DNA from: an uncultured Synechococcus sp.
GTDB taxonomy: Bacteria; Cyanobacteriota; Cyanobacteriia; Phormidesmidales; Phormidesmidaceae
Direction: 5' to 3'
NCBI GenBank assembly: GCA_937911865.1
Contig: CALDSK010000299.1
Location: forward strand, 1-64,000
Length of the DNA stretch: 64,000 nucleotides
In this document: positions 16,555-25,934 of the stretch, in pieces
Numbering within the stretch: the first letter of the stretch is position 1
Layout: each line of letters opens with the position of its first letter
The notes under the pieces: generated by a model
The model's input: the letters and a program-made list of their open reading frames with translations, nothing else
Database searches by the model: none
Told to the model about the DNA's origin: nothing
Position numbers and translations under genes: made by a program

Positions 16555-17862
16555 CTATTGTGTGACCGATTCAATCTGTTCAACAAAGTAGTCTTCAGGT
16601 AGGCCGAGCCGATTGGCGATGACAAGTGCTCTTTGAAATGCTTTTAGCGCTTCTAGCGTGTTGCCCTGGCGGCGCTGAAGCTGACCGATTTTATCGTGGG
16701 CATTCATAATGCCGTAGTCGTTATAGGCCTGCTCTTCGACCGGAACCAGTAAGGTATAGGTGCCTAGCGCATCGTCCGTAAGGGCCAGCGATTCGTAGAG
16801 TGAGCCCAAGTCTTGAAGGACGCGGGCTGAAAAGCTGAACTGCTGTTCTTGCTGGGCGCGGCTGTAGGCGGCCCGGTAGTAGTCGATGGCGCTGGTATGA
16901 AGGTTGAGCGTGCGGTAGTTTTGGGCGATCGCAATCAAAAGCGCGGGTAGTTTTTCGTTTTCACCCTGCGCCTGATACAGCCCCACCAAATCAGTTTGCG
17001 CTCGGGTGGCATTGAGCAGCGCGTCAGCCTGCTGATAGGTGTAGGCTAGCTGTTCTAAGTAGGCTATCTCCTGCTCTGTGTTGCCTTGAGATCTGGCTTT
17101 ATTGAGCAGCGTGAGATAAACATTAGTCGCCTCTGCAAATTGAAACCACTCCACATGTAGTTCAGCAAGCGCTATCTGCCTTTGCGTTTGATTGAAGTCA
17201 CTCTCAGCCGTATCACTGGCGGCAGCGATCACAATCGTCTGCTCATAAACTTCTACCGTTGAATCGACGTCTCGCAGCGTGATTAGCGTTTGAGCAAGAT
17301 CGTCTAACGTCGCCAGATCGGCAGTCGCCGCGCCCGTAATCAACGAATCTTCAGGGACGCCAGGACTAGGGCCGCCGAGCGTATCTTCCTCTGCTGGCAC
17401 GCCCAAAGACGTTTTCATTGCATCCCATAGCTCTCGGGTACGAAGCGTTAGCAGCTGTACGTCTGTGATGCGCTGTTCTGCCCAGGCGATGGTTGCCACC
17501 TGGCGAATCGCTGCAAACTCTTGAGTGGGGCCAATGACACGCCATAGCTTAATTTCTCGTCGCCACAGCGCAAAAGCTGCGTCAGTTTGGCCAGCGGCAA
17601 AAAGCTGCTGCGCTTCTTGATTGAGCTGGTCAAGCGAGCGGGCGATCGCTTGTTTTTCTAGTGGACTATAAGGCCGATTGACCGGTAGCTCTGGCAGCAG
17701 CGGGTCGCGCTCTTCGCTCGTCAGCGGATCTTCTAAAAAGTCTTGTCTGACCTGTGGATTAACCTGTTGCGCACTAGCAGGGAGGCTGCTAACAGTCGCT
17801 ATCAGGAGGCTGCTTAATAACGATATCGACAGACCAAAAGCGTAACGTAAACGGGTGTACAC
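16555..17862 (-). CDS. Exported TPR-repeat protein
   Basis: From a GTG at 17860-17862 the protein is 435 aa and starts with a signal peptide (YAFGLSISLLSSLLIATVSSLPASA, cleavage near AQQ). A GTG 57 bp further upstream (17919) extends the frame but puts Cys-rich sequence before the signal, so I prefer the shorter form. The mature protein is built of helical repeats with TPR character (ALWRREIKLW, AIDYYRAAYSRAQQ, ALGTYTLL, ALKAFQRALVIANRLG). It is probably a periplasmic scaffold or assembly factor. It is divergent from hemC. Confidence 0.78.
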   Translation of the reverse strand: MYTRLRYAFGLSISLLSSLLIATVSSLPASAQQVNPQVRQDFLEDPLTSEERDPLLPELPVNRPYSPLEKQAIARSLDQLNQEAQQLFAAGQTDAAFALWRREIKLWRVIGPTQEFAAIRQVATIAWAEQRITDVQLLTLRTRELWDAMKTSLGVPAEEDTLGGPSPGVPEDSLITGAATADLATLDDLAQTLITLRDVDSTVEVYEQTIVIAAASDTAESDFNQTQRQIALAELHVEWFQFAEATNVYLTLLNKARSQGNTEQEIAYLEQLAYTYQQADALLNATRAQTDLVGLYQAQGENEKLPALLIAIAQNYRTLNLHTSAIDYYRAAYSRAQQEQQFSFSARVLQDLGSLYESLALTDDALGTYTLLVPVEEQAYNDYGIMNAHDKIGQLQRRQGNTLEALKAFQRALVIANRLGLPEDYFVEQIESVTQ

Positions 17863-18089
17863 AGTTATTCGCAGAACTTCATGATTGATTGAGCACCCGC
17901 AACACTTCGCCGCTGGCACCCTTTTGCCGGATGTATGTAGGTCAAACAGGCTAGCACTACGGGTTTGACTATGGGTTTGACTGCTTCATCGCAGCCTCCA
18001 ATTGCGGTAGTCTGGGAATCTGTCGCTTTCCTTTTCGACAATCTCTCAACAATCTCAGCGAAATCACCATAGCAAACGCCCACTTTAGT

Positions 18090-19049
18090 ATGTCTTCTAA
18101 CGTTGCCACTCGGACTATTCGGATCGGTTCTCGTAAAAGCCAGCTGGCTTTGGTTCAAACCCATTGGGTACAGGCCGAGCTGAGCAAGGCCTTTCCTGAT
18201 ATCAACTTTGAAGTCCATACGATGGAGTCTAAGGGCGACAAAATTCTTGATGTTGCGCTCTCTAAAATTGGTGACAAGGGTCTTTTTACTCAAGAGCTAG
18301 AAGACGACATGCTAAACGGCAACATCGACTTTGCTGTGCACTCGCTAAAAGATCTGCCGACGATGCTGCCTGAGGGCCTAATGTTAGGCTGCGTCACAGA
18401 ACGCGAAGATCCTGCTGATGCTCTGGTCGTGCACGAAAAGCATAAGGATAAGCAGCTCGACACGCTGCCCGAAGGCGCGGTGATTGGTACGTCTTCTCTA
18501 CGCCGGTTGGCTCAGCTGCGCCACTATTTTCCTCATTTTCAGTTCAAAGACATTCGCGGCAATGTAAATACGCGTCTGCGCAAGCTAGATGACGGTGAGT
18601 ACGATGCGATTGTGCTAGCTGCTGCCGGACTAAATCGACTGGAGATGAGCGATCGCATTCACCAAATCCTCCCGCCAGAAATCTCTTTGCACGCGGTAGG
18701 TCAGGGTGCACTCGGCATCGAATGCCGTCAGGGCGATGAAGACATTCTATCGGTGCTCAAAGTGCTAGAGCATCAGCCCACTGCGCAGCGCTGCTACGCC
18801 GAGCGGGCCTTTTTAAGAGAGCTTGAAGGTGGCTGTCAGGTGCCGATTGGTGTGAATACCGCAATTGAGGGTGACCAGCTGACGCTAAAGGGTATTGTGG
18901 CAAGTTTGGATGGTCAGCAGCTGATCAAAGATACGGTGACAGGTGCGCCGGTAGATGCTGAGAGTATGGGAAAAGAGCTGGCGAAACGGCTGCGATCGCA
19001 GGGCGCTCAGGAAATTCTAGACGTGATCAACGCAGAAAATAGAGCCTAG
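18090..19049 (+). CDS. hemC: Hydroxymethylbilane synthase (porphobilinogen deaminase)
   Basis: HemC condenses four porphobilinogens into hydroxymethylbilane, the linear precursor for heme, chlorophyll, bilins and cobalamin. The 319-aa protein shows the family signature from IRIGSRKSQLALVQ onward: DFAVHSLKDLP, IGTSSLRRLAQL, FKDIRGNVNTRLRKL and the GGCQVPIGV segment near residue 248. That segment holds the Cys that carries the dipyrromethane cofactor. Length is normal and all key blocks are present. It sits in a same-strand series with hpf and glgA but with separate spacers. Confidence 0.98.
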   Translation: MSSNVATRTIRIGSRKSQLALVQTHWVQAELSKAFPDINFEVHTMESKGDKILDVALSKIGDKGLFTQELEDDMLNGNIDFAVHSLKDLPTMLPEGLMLGCVTEREDPADALVVHEKHKDKQLDTLPEGAVIGTSSLRRLAQLRHYFPHFQFKDIRGNVNTRLRKLDDGEYDAIVLAAAGLNRLEMSDRIHQILPPEISLHAVGQGALGIECRQGDEDILSVLKVLEHQPTAQRCYAERAFLRELEGGCQVPIGVNTAIEGDQLTLKGIVASLDGQQLIKDTVTGAPVDAESMGKELAKRLRSQGAQEILDVINAENRA

Positions 19050-19176
19050 CATCGGGGTTTGAATCTGGTCCAAGCGACAATCCAGGCTAAACGAAACTAG
19101 GCCACATGGTAGAGGTACGCTCATAGCCCGCTCACTTATAAGTAGAGGGCTGTCTATTAAAAATATTTGAGACTAC

Positions 19177-19611
19177 ATGAGAGTACCTCCTGAAATTTCT
19201 TATCGCGGCATTAACAAAACCGATGCCCTAGAAACCCTAATTGCAGAAAAGATTGCCAGACTAGAAAAGTTTTATAGCGAAATCAGCAGCTGCCATCTGG
19301 CAATCGAAAAAGTGCATGACCACCCCAACAGCGGTTCTCCTTACCGGGTTCGCATCGATATTACCGTGCCCGAAGATCGTGAAATCGTTGTAGACAAAAG
19401 TCCAGACAAGGGCAAAGACATGCCCAATCAGCCCTTAGAAGCGATTATCAGAGACGCTTTTGAAGCGGCCGACCGCCAGCTCAAAGAAATGAACGAGCGG
19501 CAGCACAACCACAAGAAGACTCACGTGCCTGGTAAGAAAGAAATTATGCTCGATCAGCTAGAGGCTGACGTAGCCATAAAGGCCCCTCCGGCAGACGCAA
19601 CGGCTGAGTAA
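19177..19611 (+). CDS. hpf: Ribosome hibernation/light-repressed factor (HPF/RaiA family)
   Basis: The 144-aa protein has the N-terminal HPF/YfiA domain: a beta-alpha-beta start (EISYRGINKTDALETLIAEK), then VRIDITVPEDREIVV and a basic IRDAFEAADRQLKEM helix, which bind the 30S decoding centre. The tail after residue ~110 is short and does not show the complete dimerisation domain typical of long HPF. It may therefore be a short or intermediate form, or a cyanobacterial variant. It likely inactivates or protects ribosomes in the dark or in stationary phase, like cyanobacterial LrtA; the regulation is inferred from the family. Confidence 0.85.
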   Translation: MRVPPEISYRGINKTDALETLIAEKIARLEKFYSEISSCHLAIEKVHDHPNSGSPYRVRIDITVPEDREIVVDKSPDKGKDMPNQPLEAIIRDAFEAADRQLKEMNERQHNHKKTHVPGKKEIMLDQLEADVAIKAPPADATAE

Positions 19612-19706
19612 GCCCTATCTGCCCTCAGCTCTTTTTAGTTTCAGAGAAGGGATCACCTCACTATAAACTTGAGTTGAGAGGCAGTGATCTTACCTAGGGC
19701 TAAAGT

Positions 19707-21128
19707 ATGAAGATTTTGTTTGTGGCCGCCGAGGCCGCACCGCTAGCAAAAGTGGGCGGCATGGGCGACGTCGTGGGCACGTTACCGAAAGTGCTGCGCG
19801 ACATGGGCCACGATGTACGGGTGATGATGCCTTACTATGGGTCACTGGCTAGCAAAGTAGATATCCCCGAAGAGCCCATTTGGTGGGGATATGCGATGTT
19901 TAACTCGTTTGCTATTTACGAGACCAAGCTGCCAAAGACCGATGTGCCTCTCTACCTCATGGGCCATCCCTGCTTTGATCCAGACCATGTCTATGGCGGC
20001 TCCGATGAAGACTGGCGCTTTACCTTTTTCTCTAACGGTGCGGCTGAATTTGCCTGGAACCACTGGAAGCCCAACATCATTCACTGCCATGACTGGCACA
20101 CTGGCATGATTCCGGTCTGGATGCACGACACGTCTGATATTGGCACCGTTTTCACCATTCACAACTTGGCGTATCAGGGCCCCTGGCGCTGGTGGCTCGA
20201 TAGAAACGCCTGGTGTCCCTGGTATATGCAAGGCCACAACGTAATGGCCGCAGCCGTTCAGTTTGCTGACCGGGTAAACACTGTCTCGCCTACCTATGCC
20301 CAGCAGATTCAAACCGCTGAGTATGGTGAAAAGCTAGAGGGCTTGCTGTCGTTTGTGAGCGGTAAGCTGAGCGGAATTGTTAATGGCATTGATCTAGAGG
20401 CTTACGATCCGATTACGGACGACAAAATTCAGCATAATTACTCGGCCAAGACGTTAGAGAACCGAGCGCCTAATAAAGCCGTCATTCAGAACGAGATGGG
20501 CCTAGAAGTAGATCCCAATAAGTTTTTGATTGGTCTGGTCAGTCGGCTGGTAGAGCAAAAGGGGCTCGATCTGGTTCTCCAGACGATGGATCGCTTTTTG
20601 GCCTATTCCGATGCGCAGTTTGTGGTGCTAGGGACAGGCGATCGCTACTACGAAAACCAGCTGTGGGAGCTCGCCGCTCGCTATCCTGGCCGTGCTAGCG
20701 CTTACATCATGTACAGCGATTCTTTAGCCCGCAGAATTTACGCTGGATGCGATGCCTTCCTGATGCCCTCGCGCTTTGAGCCCTGTGGCATTAGTCAAAT
20801 GATTTCTATGCGCTATGGCTGCGTGCCCATTGTGCGGCGCACAGGCGGTTTGGTTGACACCGTAAGCCACAACGACCCCATAAAGGAGGCCGGGACAGGC
20901 TACTGCTTCGACCGCTACGAAGCGCTCGATCTCTTTACAAGTATGGTGCGTGCTTCAGAGGCCTATCGCTTTAAGCCCCAGTGGGAAGCACTGCAAAGGC
21001 GAGCAATGAGCAACAGCTTCAGCTGGGAGCAGTCGGCGGTAGAATACGTCAATCTGTACAGTGAGGTCATGAATTTACCTGCCGAGAGCCAGCTACCTGC
21101 GAAATATGGCGGCACCCTGAAAAACTAA
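19707..21128 (+). CDS. glgA: Glycogen synthase (ADP-glucose type, GT5)
   Basis: GlgA transfers glucose from ADP-glucose to the growing alpha-1,4-glucan. The 473-aa protein begins with MKILFVAAEAAPLAKVGGMGDV, whose KVGG binds the ADP-glucose phosphate. It has the starch-synthase catalytic domain (NIIHCHDWHTGMIP) and the GT-B C-terminal domain with SRLVEQKGLDL and the donor-site block MPSRFEPCGISQM. Length and order are normal for the family. A near-perfect hairpin follows the stop. Confidence 0.98.
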   Translation: MKILFVAAEAAPLAKVGGMGDVVGTLPKVLRDMGHDVRVMMPYYGSLASKVDIPEEPIWWGYAMFNSFAIYETKLPKTDVPLYLMGHPCFDPDHVYGGSDEDWRFTFFSNGAAEFAWNHWKPNIIHCHDWHTGMIPVWMHDTSDIGTVFTIHNLAYQGPWRWWLDRNAWCPWYMQGHNVMAAAVQFADRVNTVSPTYAQQIQTAEYGEKLEGLLSFVSGKLSGIVNGIDLEAYDPITDDKIQHNYSAKTLENRAPNKAVIQNEMGLEVDPNKFLIGLVSRLVEQKGLDLVLQTMDRFLAYSDAQFVVLGTGDRYYENQLWELAARYPGRASAYIMYSDSLARRIYAGCDAFLMPSRFEPCGISQMISMRYGCVPIVRRTGGLVDTVSHNDPIKEAGTGYCFDRYEALDLFTSMVRASEAYRFKPQWEALQRRAMSNSFSWEQSAVEYVNLYSEVMNLPAESQLPAKYGGTLKN

Positions 21129-21129
21129 T

Positions 21130-21176
21130 GCCATGTCTAATCACCTTTCCTGCAAGGCCGTGTGATTAGACATGGC
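21130..21176 (+). terminator. 15-bp inverted repeat after glgA
   Basis: GCCATGTCTAATCAC at 21130-21144 is perfectly complementary to 21162-21176, with a 17-nt loop and a short TGTTTATATATAA stretch after it. It begins directly after the glgA stop. The T-run is weak, so it may act as an mRNA-stabilising hairpin as well as a terminator. Confidence 0.7.
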
Positions 21177-21246
21177 TGTTTATATATAAGGCTATGTACG
21201 GCTCATTTCCACCATGAGCCTTTCGTCTGTCAAAAAACTGAAATCA

Positions 21247-21280
21247 AAACCCCCGAAGCTTGAATTAGCTACGGGGGTTT
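21247..21280 (-). terminator. Terminator of tRNA-Asp
   Basis: AAACCCCCG (21247-21255) pairs with CGGGGGTTT (21272-21280). An extra AGCT/AGCT pair tightens the loop. It lies 11 bp downstream of the tRNA on the minus strand, and the transcript continues into T-rich sequence. Confidence 0.8.
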
Positions 21281-21291
21281 GTTTATAAGAA

Positions 21292-21365
21292 CGGGCCCGA
21301 CGAGATTCGAACTCGCAACTTCCGCCGTGACAGGGCGGTGCTCTAACCAATTGAACTACGGGCCC
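21292..21365 (-). tRNA. trnD-GUC: tRNA-Asp (GUC)
   Basis: The 74-nt minus-strand sequence folds as a complete cloverleaf. The acceptor stem is GGGCCCG/CGGGCCC with discriminator G. The D arm is GTTC-GAGC. The anticodon stem CCGCC/GGCGG carries loop CTGTCAC (anticodon GTC). The T arm is GCGAG-TTCGAAT-CTCGT. The discriminator G and the anticodon both fit Asp. CCA is not encoded. Confidence 0.97.
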
Positions 21366-22419
21366 TCGCTGCCGGAAAAGCTGTAAAGCTCTCCTCTCAA
21401 GGCGATCTCTATTGTGCGGATCGGAGTGCGCTTTGTCAAACAAATTTGAAAAATAAGTTCCAGTCGGCGGCTAGCCCGCCGCTGACTTACCTCTAGGCCC
21501 TCTCTGACTTGCATTATGCCTGATGCAAAGGGCTTTATTCAGCCATTCACCATTCGCTAGAACATCGGCTTATCTATGATGTCTACTGTTTAAGGCATCT
21601 ATTATTTAAGGGAGCCAAGGAAGCTATCGAGTTTAAGGGATCTATCGAGAACATCGTTGAGAATTTAACTCTCCGGCTCAGGCAAAGTTTTGTAATCTTT
21701 TATTTTGTATCAAGTTTCCTTGCTGCAGTTAGGCTGAAGCGATTAACTGGAAGAAAACGGTCGAAAACCATCACATTTTTACGGATTCTCTTATGCTATC
21801 GGGAATAAAGTAGTGGACAAGCGGGGTAAAGCTTGATTAAAGCTGATAACACACTTTTGGCTCATGCTCTATCTTGCTGTCGTCTATGGAATCAAGGTCG
21901 CACAGTCCTGTTCCTAGTTGTTCAAGCACGCTTTTGTTCCACAGCCGTTCATTTGCTTCGATAGCGGTCGCTATTACTGTTCAGATATTCCTGATCTGAC
22001 TCGTTTTAACTTTCTAGCAAATGTATCGAATCCCCGTCACTAATGCTGTGAGAAAGCTGAGCCCAACATAGCCGAGATCTATCGCTTAGAACTAAAGGCC
22101 CAAATTTAGACGATCCAAATTTAGACAATCCAAATTTAGCTAATGCCAAGCTGGTGCTGATTTTTTAAGCCACAACCGGTAGTGCTTGAACAAGCGCTAC
22201 CTGATAGCTTTAACAGCTGTGCATTGCGTTCTACGTCTTTATGTTTGGCGTTAAAAGGTTTGGCGTTCAAGAGAGGTGTCTATTTCTAGTGGTCTCGGGC
22301 GTCCTCGTCGGTATGTTTTTGTCGATATTCATTGAGAGCATGCTCAATGAACGGTTCAGCTTTGAATAGCTAGGCGCAGGTTTGGCGGTAAACATCAACT
22401 ACCGTAAAACTATCTGCAT
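21366..22419. other. Gene-free spacer of about 1 kb before the GH9 gene
   Basis: No convincing coding sequence or RNA gene was found. The region contains an imperfect GC hairpin around 21464-21486, an imperfect 16-bp duplication (21582-21613) and a 15-bp triplication (22100-22144). It is AT-richer than the flanking genes. It may hold the promoter and a long leader of the glucanase gene. Confidence 0.5.
22100..22144. repeat. 15-bp unit, three tandem copies
   Basis: CCAAATTTAGACGAT (22100-22114) is repeated with small changes at 22115-22129 and 22130-22144, in the gene-free stretch upstream of the GH9 gene. Confidence 0.85.
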
Positions 22420-25400
22420 ATGGCTAAGCTACAGGTTACACATTCTTATTCTGTCAACTCAAATATTTTGGCGCTGCGTATTGAAACGGGCGAGATTGTC
22501 CGAGGCAAGCAAGTTCCTTACAAAGCGCAGCCTGGTGACAAAATCTTTGGTAAAAACTACGTCAACCGAAACGGTAAAGAGATTGGTCGGCTGATAGAAG
22601 ACGGCAAGACTATTCGCCTATTCGATGAGCTAAAAGGAGCCGACCTCAACGAACAGTGGGCTACACAGGCTGCAAACTATAAGATTAACGGCGTTAAGCC
22701 CAAAAATGTTTTTATTAAAAGCAAGCCAGGAAATTCAGCCCGGACCGGTGCCTGGAAGTTTGAGTTTCCAATGGAGCATACGGTCTATTTAGAAATACCT
22801 GAGGGTATGCGCCAGGGCCAGAGCTATCAGCTGGATTTTCAGGGTGAAGAACTTGAGGATTTGAACTTTACCTATTCACCAGAGACGGTGCGCAGCGAGG
22901 CGGTTCATATCTCTCACCTGGGCTTTCACCCCGAAGACCCGTCTAAAGTTGCTTTCTTATCGACCTGGATGGGACCAAAGGGTAAAGGCCTTGCCTACCA
23001 GCCAGGGCAAAAGTTTTGGCTAGTAGACGACAAGGGTAAAAAGGTCTTTGAAGGTGAGATTGAGCTTTCTAAAGGACGCAAAGAAGCGGAAGACTTTTTG
23101 GGCCGAAACTACAACGGAACCGACGTCTACATTGCGGATTTTAGCGATTTTGAAAGGACCGGCAACTACCGGGTTGCAGTAGAAGGGGTCGGTACGTCAT
23201 TTGACTTTCAGATTGATGAAAACGCCTGGGAAGATGCGTTTCAAGTCTCTATGGAAGGCATGTATGCGCTCCGCAGTGGCATTGCCAAGGGCGGAAAATT
23301 TTCAGACTATACAGCGCCCCGCAGCTTTCATCCAGACGATGGTGTCAAGGTCTATCAGTCCAACGCTCAGTTTCGCTACACCAGTATCGGTATCGGCAAT
23401 CAAGACACCTTTAAGGTGCTTAAAGAAGGGGCGACCGATGAAGTATTGGACTTTGCCTGGGGGGGCTGGAAAGATGCGGGTGACTGGGATCGAAACTCAA
23501 ACCATCTGAGCGTTTCGAGAGATCTGCTAGAGCTAGGTGAGATGTTCCCTGAGTATTTTCTGGGCGTAGATCTTACGATTCCAGAATCAAAGAACAATAT
23601 CGCTGATGTGATTGATGAAGCGCTGTGGGGCGTGGACTTTTTTCAGCGGATGCAGCGAGAAGACGGCGGCGTGCGCGGCGGCATTGAGTCTGCGAAGCAT
23701 CCATTGGACCTAGAAGCTAGCTGGCAAGAGTCGCAGAAGGTGATGGCCTACGCGCCGGACGCCTGGACCAGCTATATGTTTGCTGGTGTGGCCGCTAGAG
23801 CCGCTCATTTGCTAGAAGGTATTGATGCTAAAAGGGCAAAAGGCTATCTGAACAGCGCTGTAAAGGCGATGGAATGGGCAGAGAAGGAGCAAAGCGTACG
23901 CCCTGACAACGACTGGCGTGTGCTGAGCGAGCGCAATTTGGCGGCAGCCGAACTGTACCGGACGACGGGCGCTGACAAATGGCACGACATGTTTCTAAAA
24001 GACACGGCGTTTAAGCAGACGTTGAAAACGGGATTTAGACACAAGGCTTACGATCATAGAGATGCTGCCTTTGTCTATGCTCGGACCAATCATGCCAGCG
24101 TGGATAAGAAGGTTCAAGCCAATGCATTAGACGCTTTGATGAAAGATGGCGATCGCCAGCTAGAAGCGATTAATAAAGCGGGCTTTAGATGGAGCAAAAA
24201 TCCTCATGTGATGCTGGGCTGGGGGGCCCATGACGGTTTTGCTGACCGGGTGGACATTACCCGCGCTCATTTTCTAAGTGGCGATGAGAAATATCTGAAA
24301 GGGGCGGTAGATGCCGCTCAGTTTCAGGGAGGGGCTAACCCGGATAATGTGAGCTACACCACGGGAATTGGCCCGCGTCAGCCTGACAATGTTCTGTTTG
24401 CTGACTCGCTAGCGACCGGTAAAAAAGATCCGAAGGGCATTTCGATTTATGGGCCGGTCGATCTTTCTAAGTTCGATCACTGGGCGTTGGATCTATTTCG
24501 CGGGGAAATGTCACCGCAGCCGGAGGCTTGGCCGACATCAGAGAGCTTCTTCGATGTTGCTAAATACGTCCCCAGCGCGGAGTTTACGATTACAGAAACC
24601 ATCGCGCCAACGGCCTATGCCTGGGGCTATTTAGCGGCCAATAACGAGACTAGTTCAAAGCCTGGTGCGCCGAAACAGCCGACTATTCCCGCGCCACCAG
24701 CGCCTCCGACTTCACCCACTCCGCCAGTGGCCCCGCCAGTCAACCCGCCTACGCCCCCAGTTCCGTCCCCAGTGCCACCCCCAGCTGAGCCACCTTCAGT
24801 GCCGGACAAGCCCCCAGTGACTCCACCCAGCACACCTCCGATTACAGGAGAGTCTAAGCCACCTGACCCCAAGCATTTTCGCTACGAAGCGGAGCTGCTT
24901 GAGCTAGACGGCTATCGTCGTAAGGGTGAGTTAACCGGCGTGGCGTCGGGCGATAAATTTGTTTCTCTGGGTGGTTCTGCTGCGGCTATCGGCTCGGCGA
25001 ACGGCGTATTCAAAGGGCCAGCAGGCAATTATCGAGTGTCGGTAGCTCACTTCGATGGTCAGGGCGGTCAATCTGCGGCAAGTGTAGAGATCGCCGGTCA
25101 GAAGGTGTCGTTTAGCTTTGACCAAGATTTAGCGGGCGTTCGAGCCAGCGCGGATAACAAGGCACTTAAGGTGACTCATGAGTCTATTGCGCTGAAGCCA
25201 GGTGATAAGTTTGAGCTGACCTCTCGGCGCGATGGTGGTGAGCAAGGCGCACTAGACTACATTATGTTCGACCAGTTGGATACATCACCGAATCCTGTGA
25301 CCAATGGTGTTGAAGATCTCTTGATTGACCTGACGCAGGTTGATCTCGATAAGAATGGTCGTGTGGACGATCAGGTGGCGGTGACGGTTCAATCGAAGTC

Positions 25401-25830
25401 ACGCGGTCGGTTTAATAATACGGTGGGCTTTTATCAGGTGCAGAATGCGCAGGGGGCGATCGCAGATCCACTCTCTAGCAAAACCCTGATGCCAGGTGAT
25501 GCGGGCTATCGTCAAAGTGCGATCGCCAACCGAATTACCGATCTGGATATGGACCGCAACACGGGCACGCTCACCACTACGGTCGATGGCGGTCAGCTGC
25601 TGGCCCCTTTTATTGTGGCCAACAACACACCAGAAGGTGCGGCCAAGCGCGTTCGCCGCAACATGAAGAATGTGTACTTTGCCTTTGAAGCGGCCAACAT
25701 GGATGGCGTTGCCCACATTCGCGGTGGCAGTAGTGAAGGTCAGCAAACCTTTGGCTTTGAAGACCATTGGAATGGGGGCAACAAAAGCTTCAACGATGTC
25801 ATCGTTAATGCGGAGATTTCTGCTATCTAG
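22420..25830 (+). CDS. Modular glycoside hydrolase family 9 (endoglucanase-like) with CBM-like and DUF4114 modules
   Basis: The protein is 1136 aa. Residues ~1-155 are an unrecognised beta-rich region, ~160-260 an Ig-like CelD-N module, and ~270-740 the GH9 catalytic barrel. In the barrel, GGWKDAGDWD near 347-356 holds the catalytic-base Asp motif. GGANPDNVSYTTG and the acid-bearing ITETIAPTAYAWGYLA near 725 match the C-terminal GH9 signatures. A Pro/Thr linker (~747-817), a CBM6/35-like module (~823-955: FRYEAELLELDG) and a DUF4114 module ending GFEDHWNGGNKSFND (~965-1136) follow. It should cleave beta-1,4-glucan or a related polymer. No signal peptide is visible, so secretion would need a non-Sec route. 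Confidence 0.9.
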   Translation: MAKLQVTHSYSVNSNILALRIETGEIVRGKQVPYKAQPGDKIFGKNYVNRNGKEIGRLIEDGKTIRLFDELKGADLNEQWATQAANYKINGVKPKNVFIKSKPGNSARTGAWKFEFPMEHTVYLEIPEGMRQGQSYQLDFQGEELEDLNFTYSPETVRSEAVHISHLGFHPEDPSKVAFLSTWMGPKGKGLAYQPGQKFWLVDDKGKKVFEGEIELSKGRKEAEDFLGRNYNGTDVYIADFSDFERTGNYRVAVEGVGTSFDFQIDENAWEDAFQVSMEGMYALRSGIAKGGKFSDYTAPRSFHPDDGVKVYQSNAQFRYTSIGIGNQDTFKVLKEGATDEVLDFAWGGWKDAGDWDRNSNHLSVSRDLLELGEMFPEYFLGVDLTIPESKNNIADVIDEALWGVDFFQRMQREDGGVRGGIESAKHPLDLEASWQESQKVMAYAPDAWTSYMFAGVAARAAHLLEGIDAKRAKGYLNSAVKAMEWAEKEQSVRPDNDWRVLSERNLAAAELYRTTGADKWHDMFLKDTAFKQTLKTGFRHKAYDHRDAAFVYARTNHASVDKKVQANALDALMKDGDRQLEAINKAGFRWSKNPHVMLGWGAHDGFADRVDITRAHFLSGDEKYLKGAVDAAQFQGGANPDNVSYTTGIGPRQPDNVLFADSLATGKKDPKGISIYGPVDLSKFDHWALDLFRGEMSPQPEAWPTSESFFDVAKYVPSAEFTITETIAPTAYAWGYLAANNETSSKPGAPKQPTIPAPPAPPTSPTPPVAPPVNPPTPPVPSPVPPPAEPPSVPDKPPVTPPSTPPITGESKPPDPKHFRYEAELLELDGYRRKGELTGVASGDKFVSLGGSAAAIGSANGVFKGPAGNYRVSVAHFDGQGGQSAASVEIAGQKVSFSFDQDLAGVRASADNKALKVTHESIALKPGDKFELTSRRDGGEQGALDYIMFDQLDTSPNPVTNGVEDLLIDLTQVDLDKNGRVDDQVAVTVQSKSRGRFNNTVGFYQVQNAQGAIADPLSSKTLMPGDAGYRQSAIANRITDLDMDRNTGTLTTTVDGGQLLAPFIVANNTPEGAAKRVRRNMKNVYFAFEAANMDGVAHIRGGSSEGQQTFGFEDHWNGGNKSFNDVIVNAEISAI

Positions 25831-25846
25831 TCGCTGAATGATTGCT

Positions 25847-25871
25847 AACAGCCACTCGAAAAGTGGCTGTT
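25847..25871 (+). terminator. Hairpin after the GH9 gene
   Basis: AACAGCCACT (25847-25856) and AGTGGCTGTT (25862-25871) form a perfect 10-bp stem with a 5-nt loop, 16 bp after the GH9 stop. There is no long T-run, so it could be a weak bidirectional terminator for the convergent genes. Confidence 0.6.
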
Positions 25872-25878
25872 AAACCAG

Positions 25879-25929
25879 TTTGAGTCAGCGCGATTCTCTA
25901 CTTTGAGTCAGCGCGTTTGAGTCAGCGCG
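25879..25929. repeat. 14-bp unit, three copies (two in tandem)
   Basis: TTTGAGTCAGCGCG occurs at 25879-25892, 25902-25915 and 25916-25929. The sequence GATTCTCTA follows the first and third copies, so part of a longer unit was also duplicated. It lies just downstream of the nuclease gene. Confidence 0.85.
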
Positions 25930-25934
25930 ATTCT

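Noticed and set aside
17865..18293. Minus-strand frame of 142 codons opposite hemC
   Set aside because: It is antisense to the well-supported hemC start and has no family features.
19650..19690. Imperfect GATCAC/GTGATC inverted repeat before glgA
   Set aside because: It is bulged and short, with no tract or context that would make it convincing.
21192..21443. Open frame of about 83 codons on the minus strand
   Set aside because: It runs through the tRNA-Asp gene and its terminator, so it is not a protein gene.
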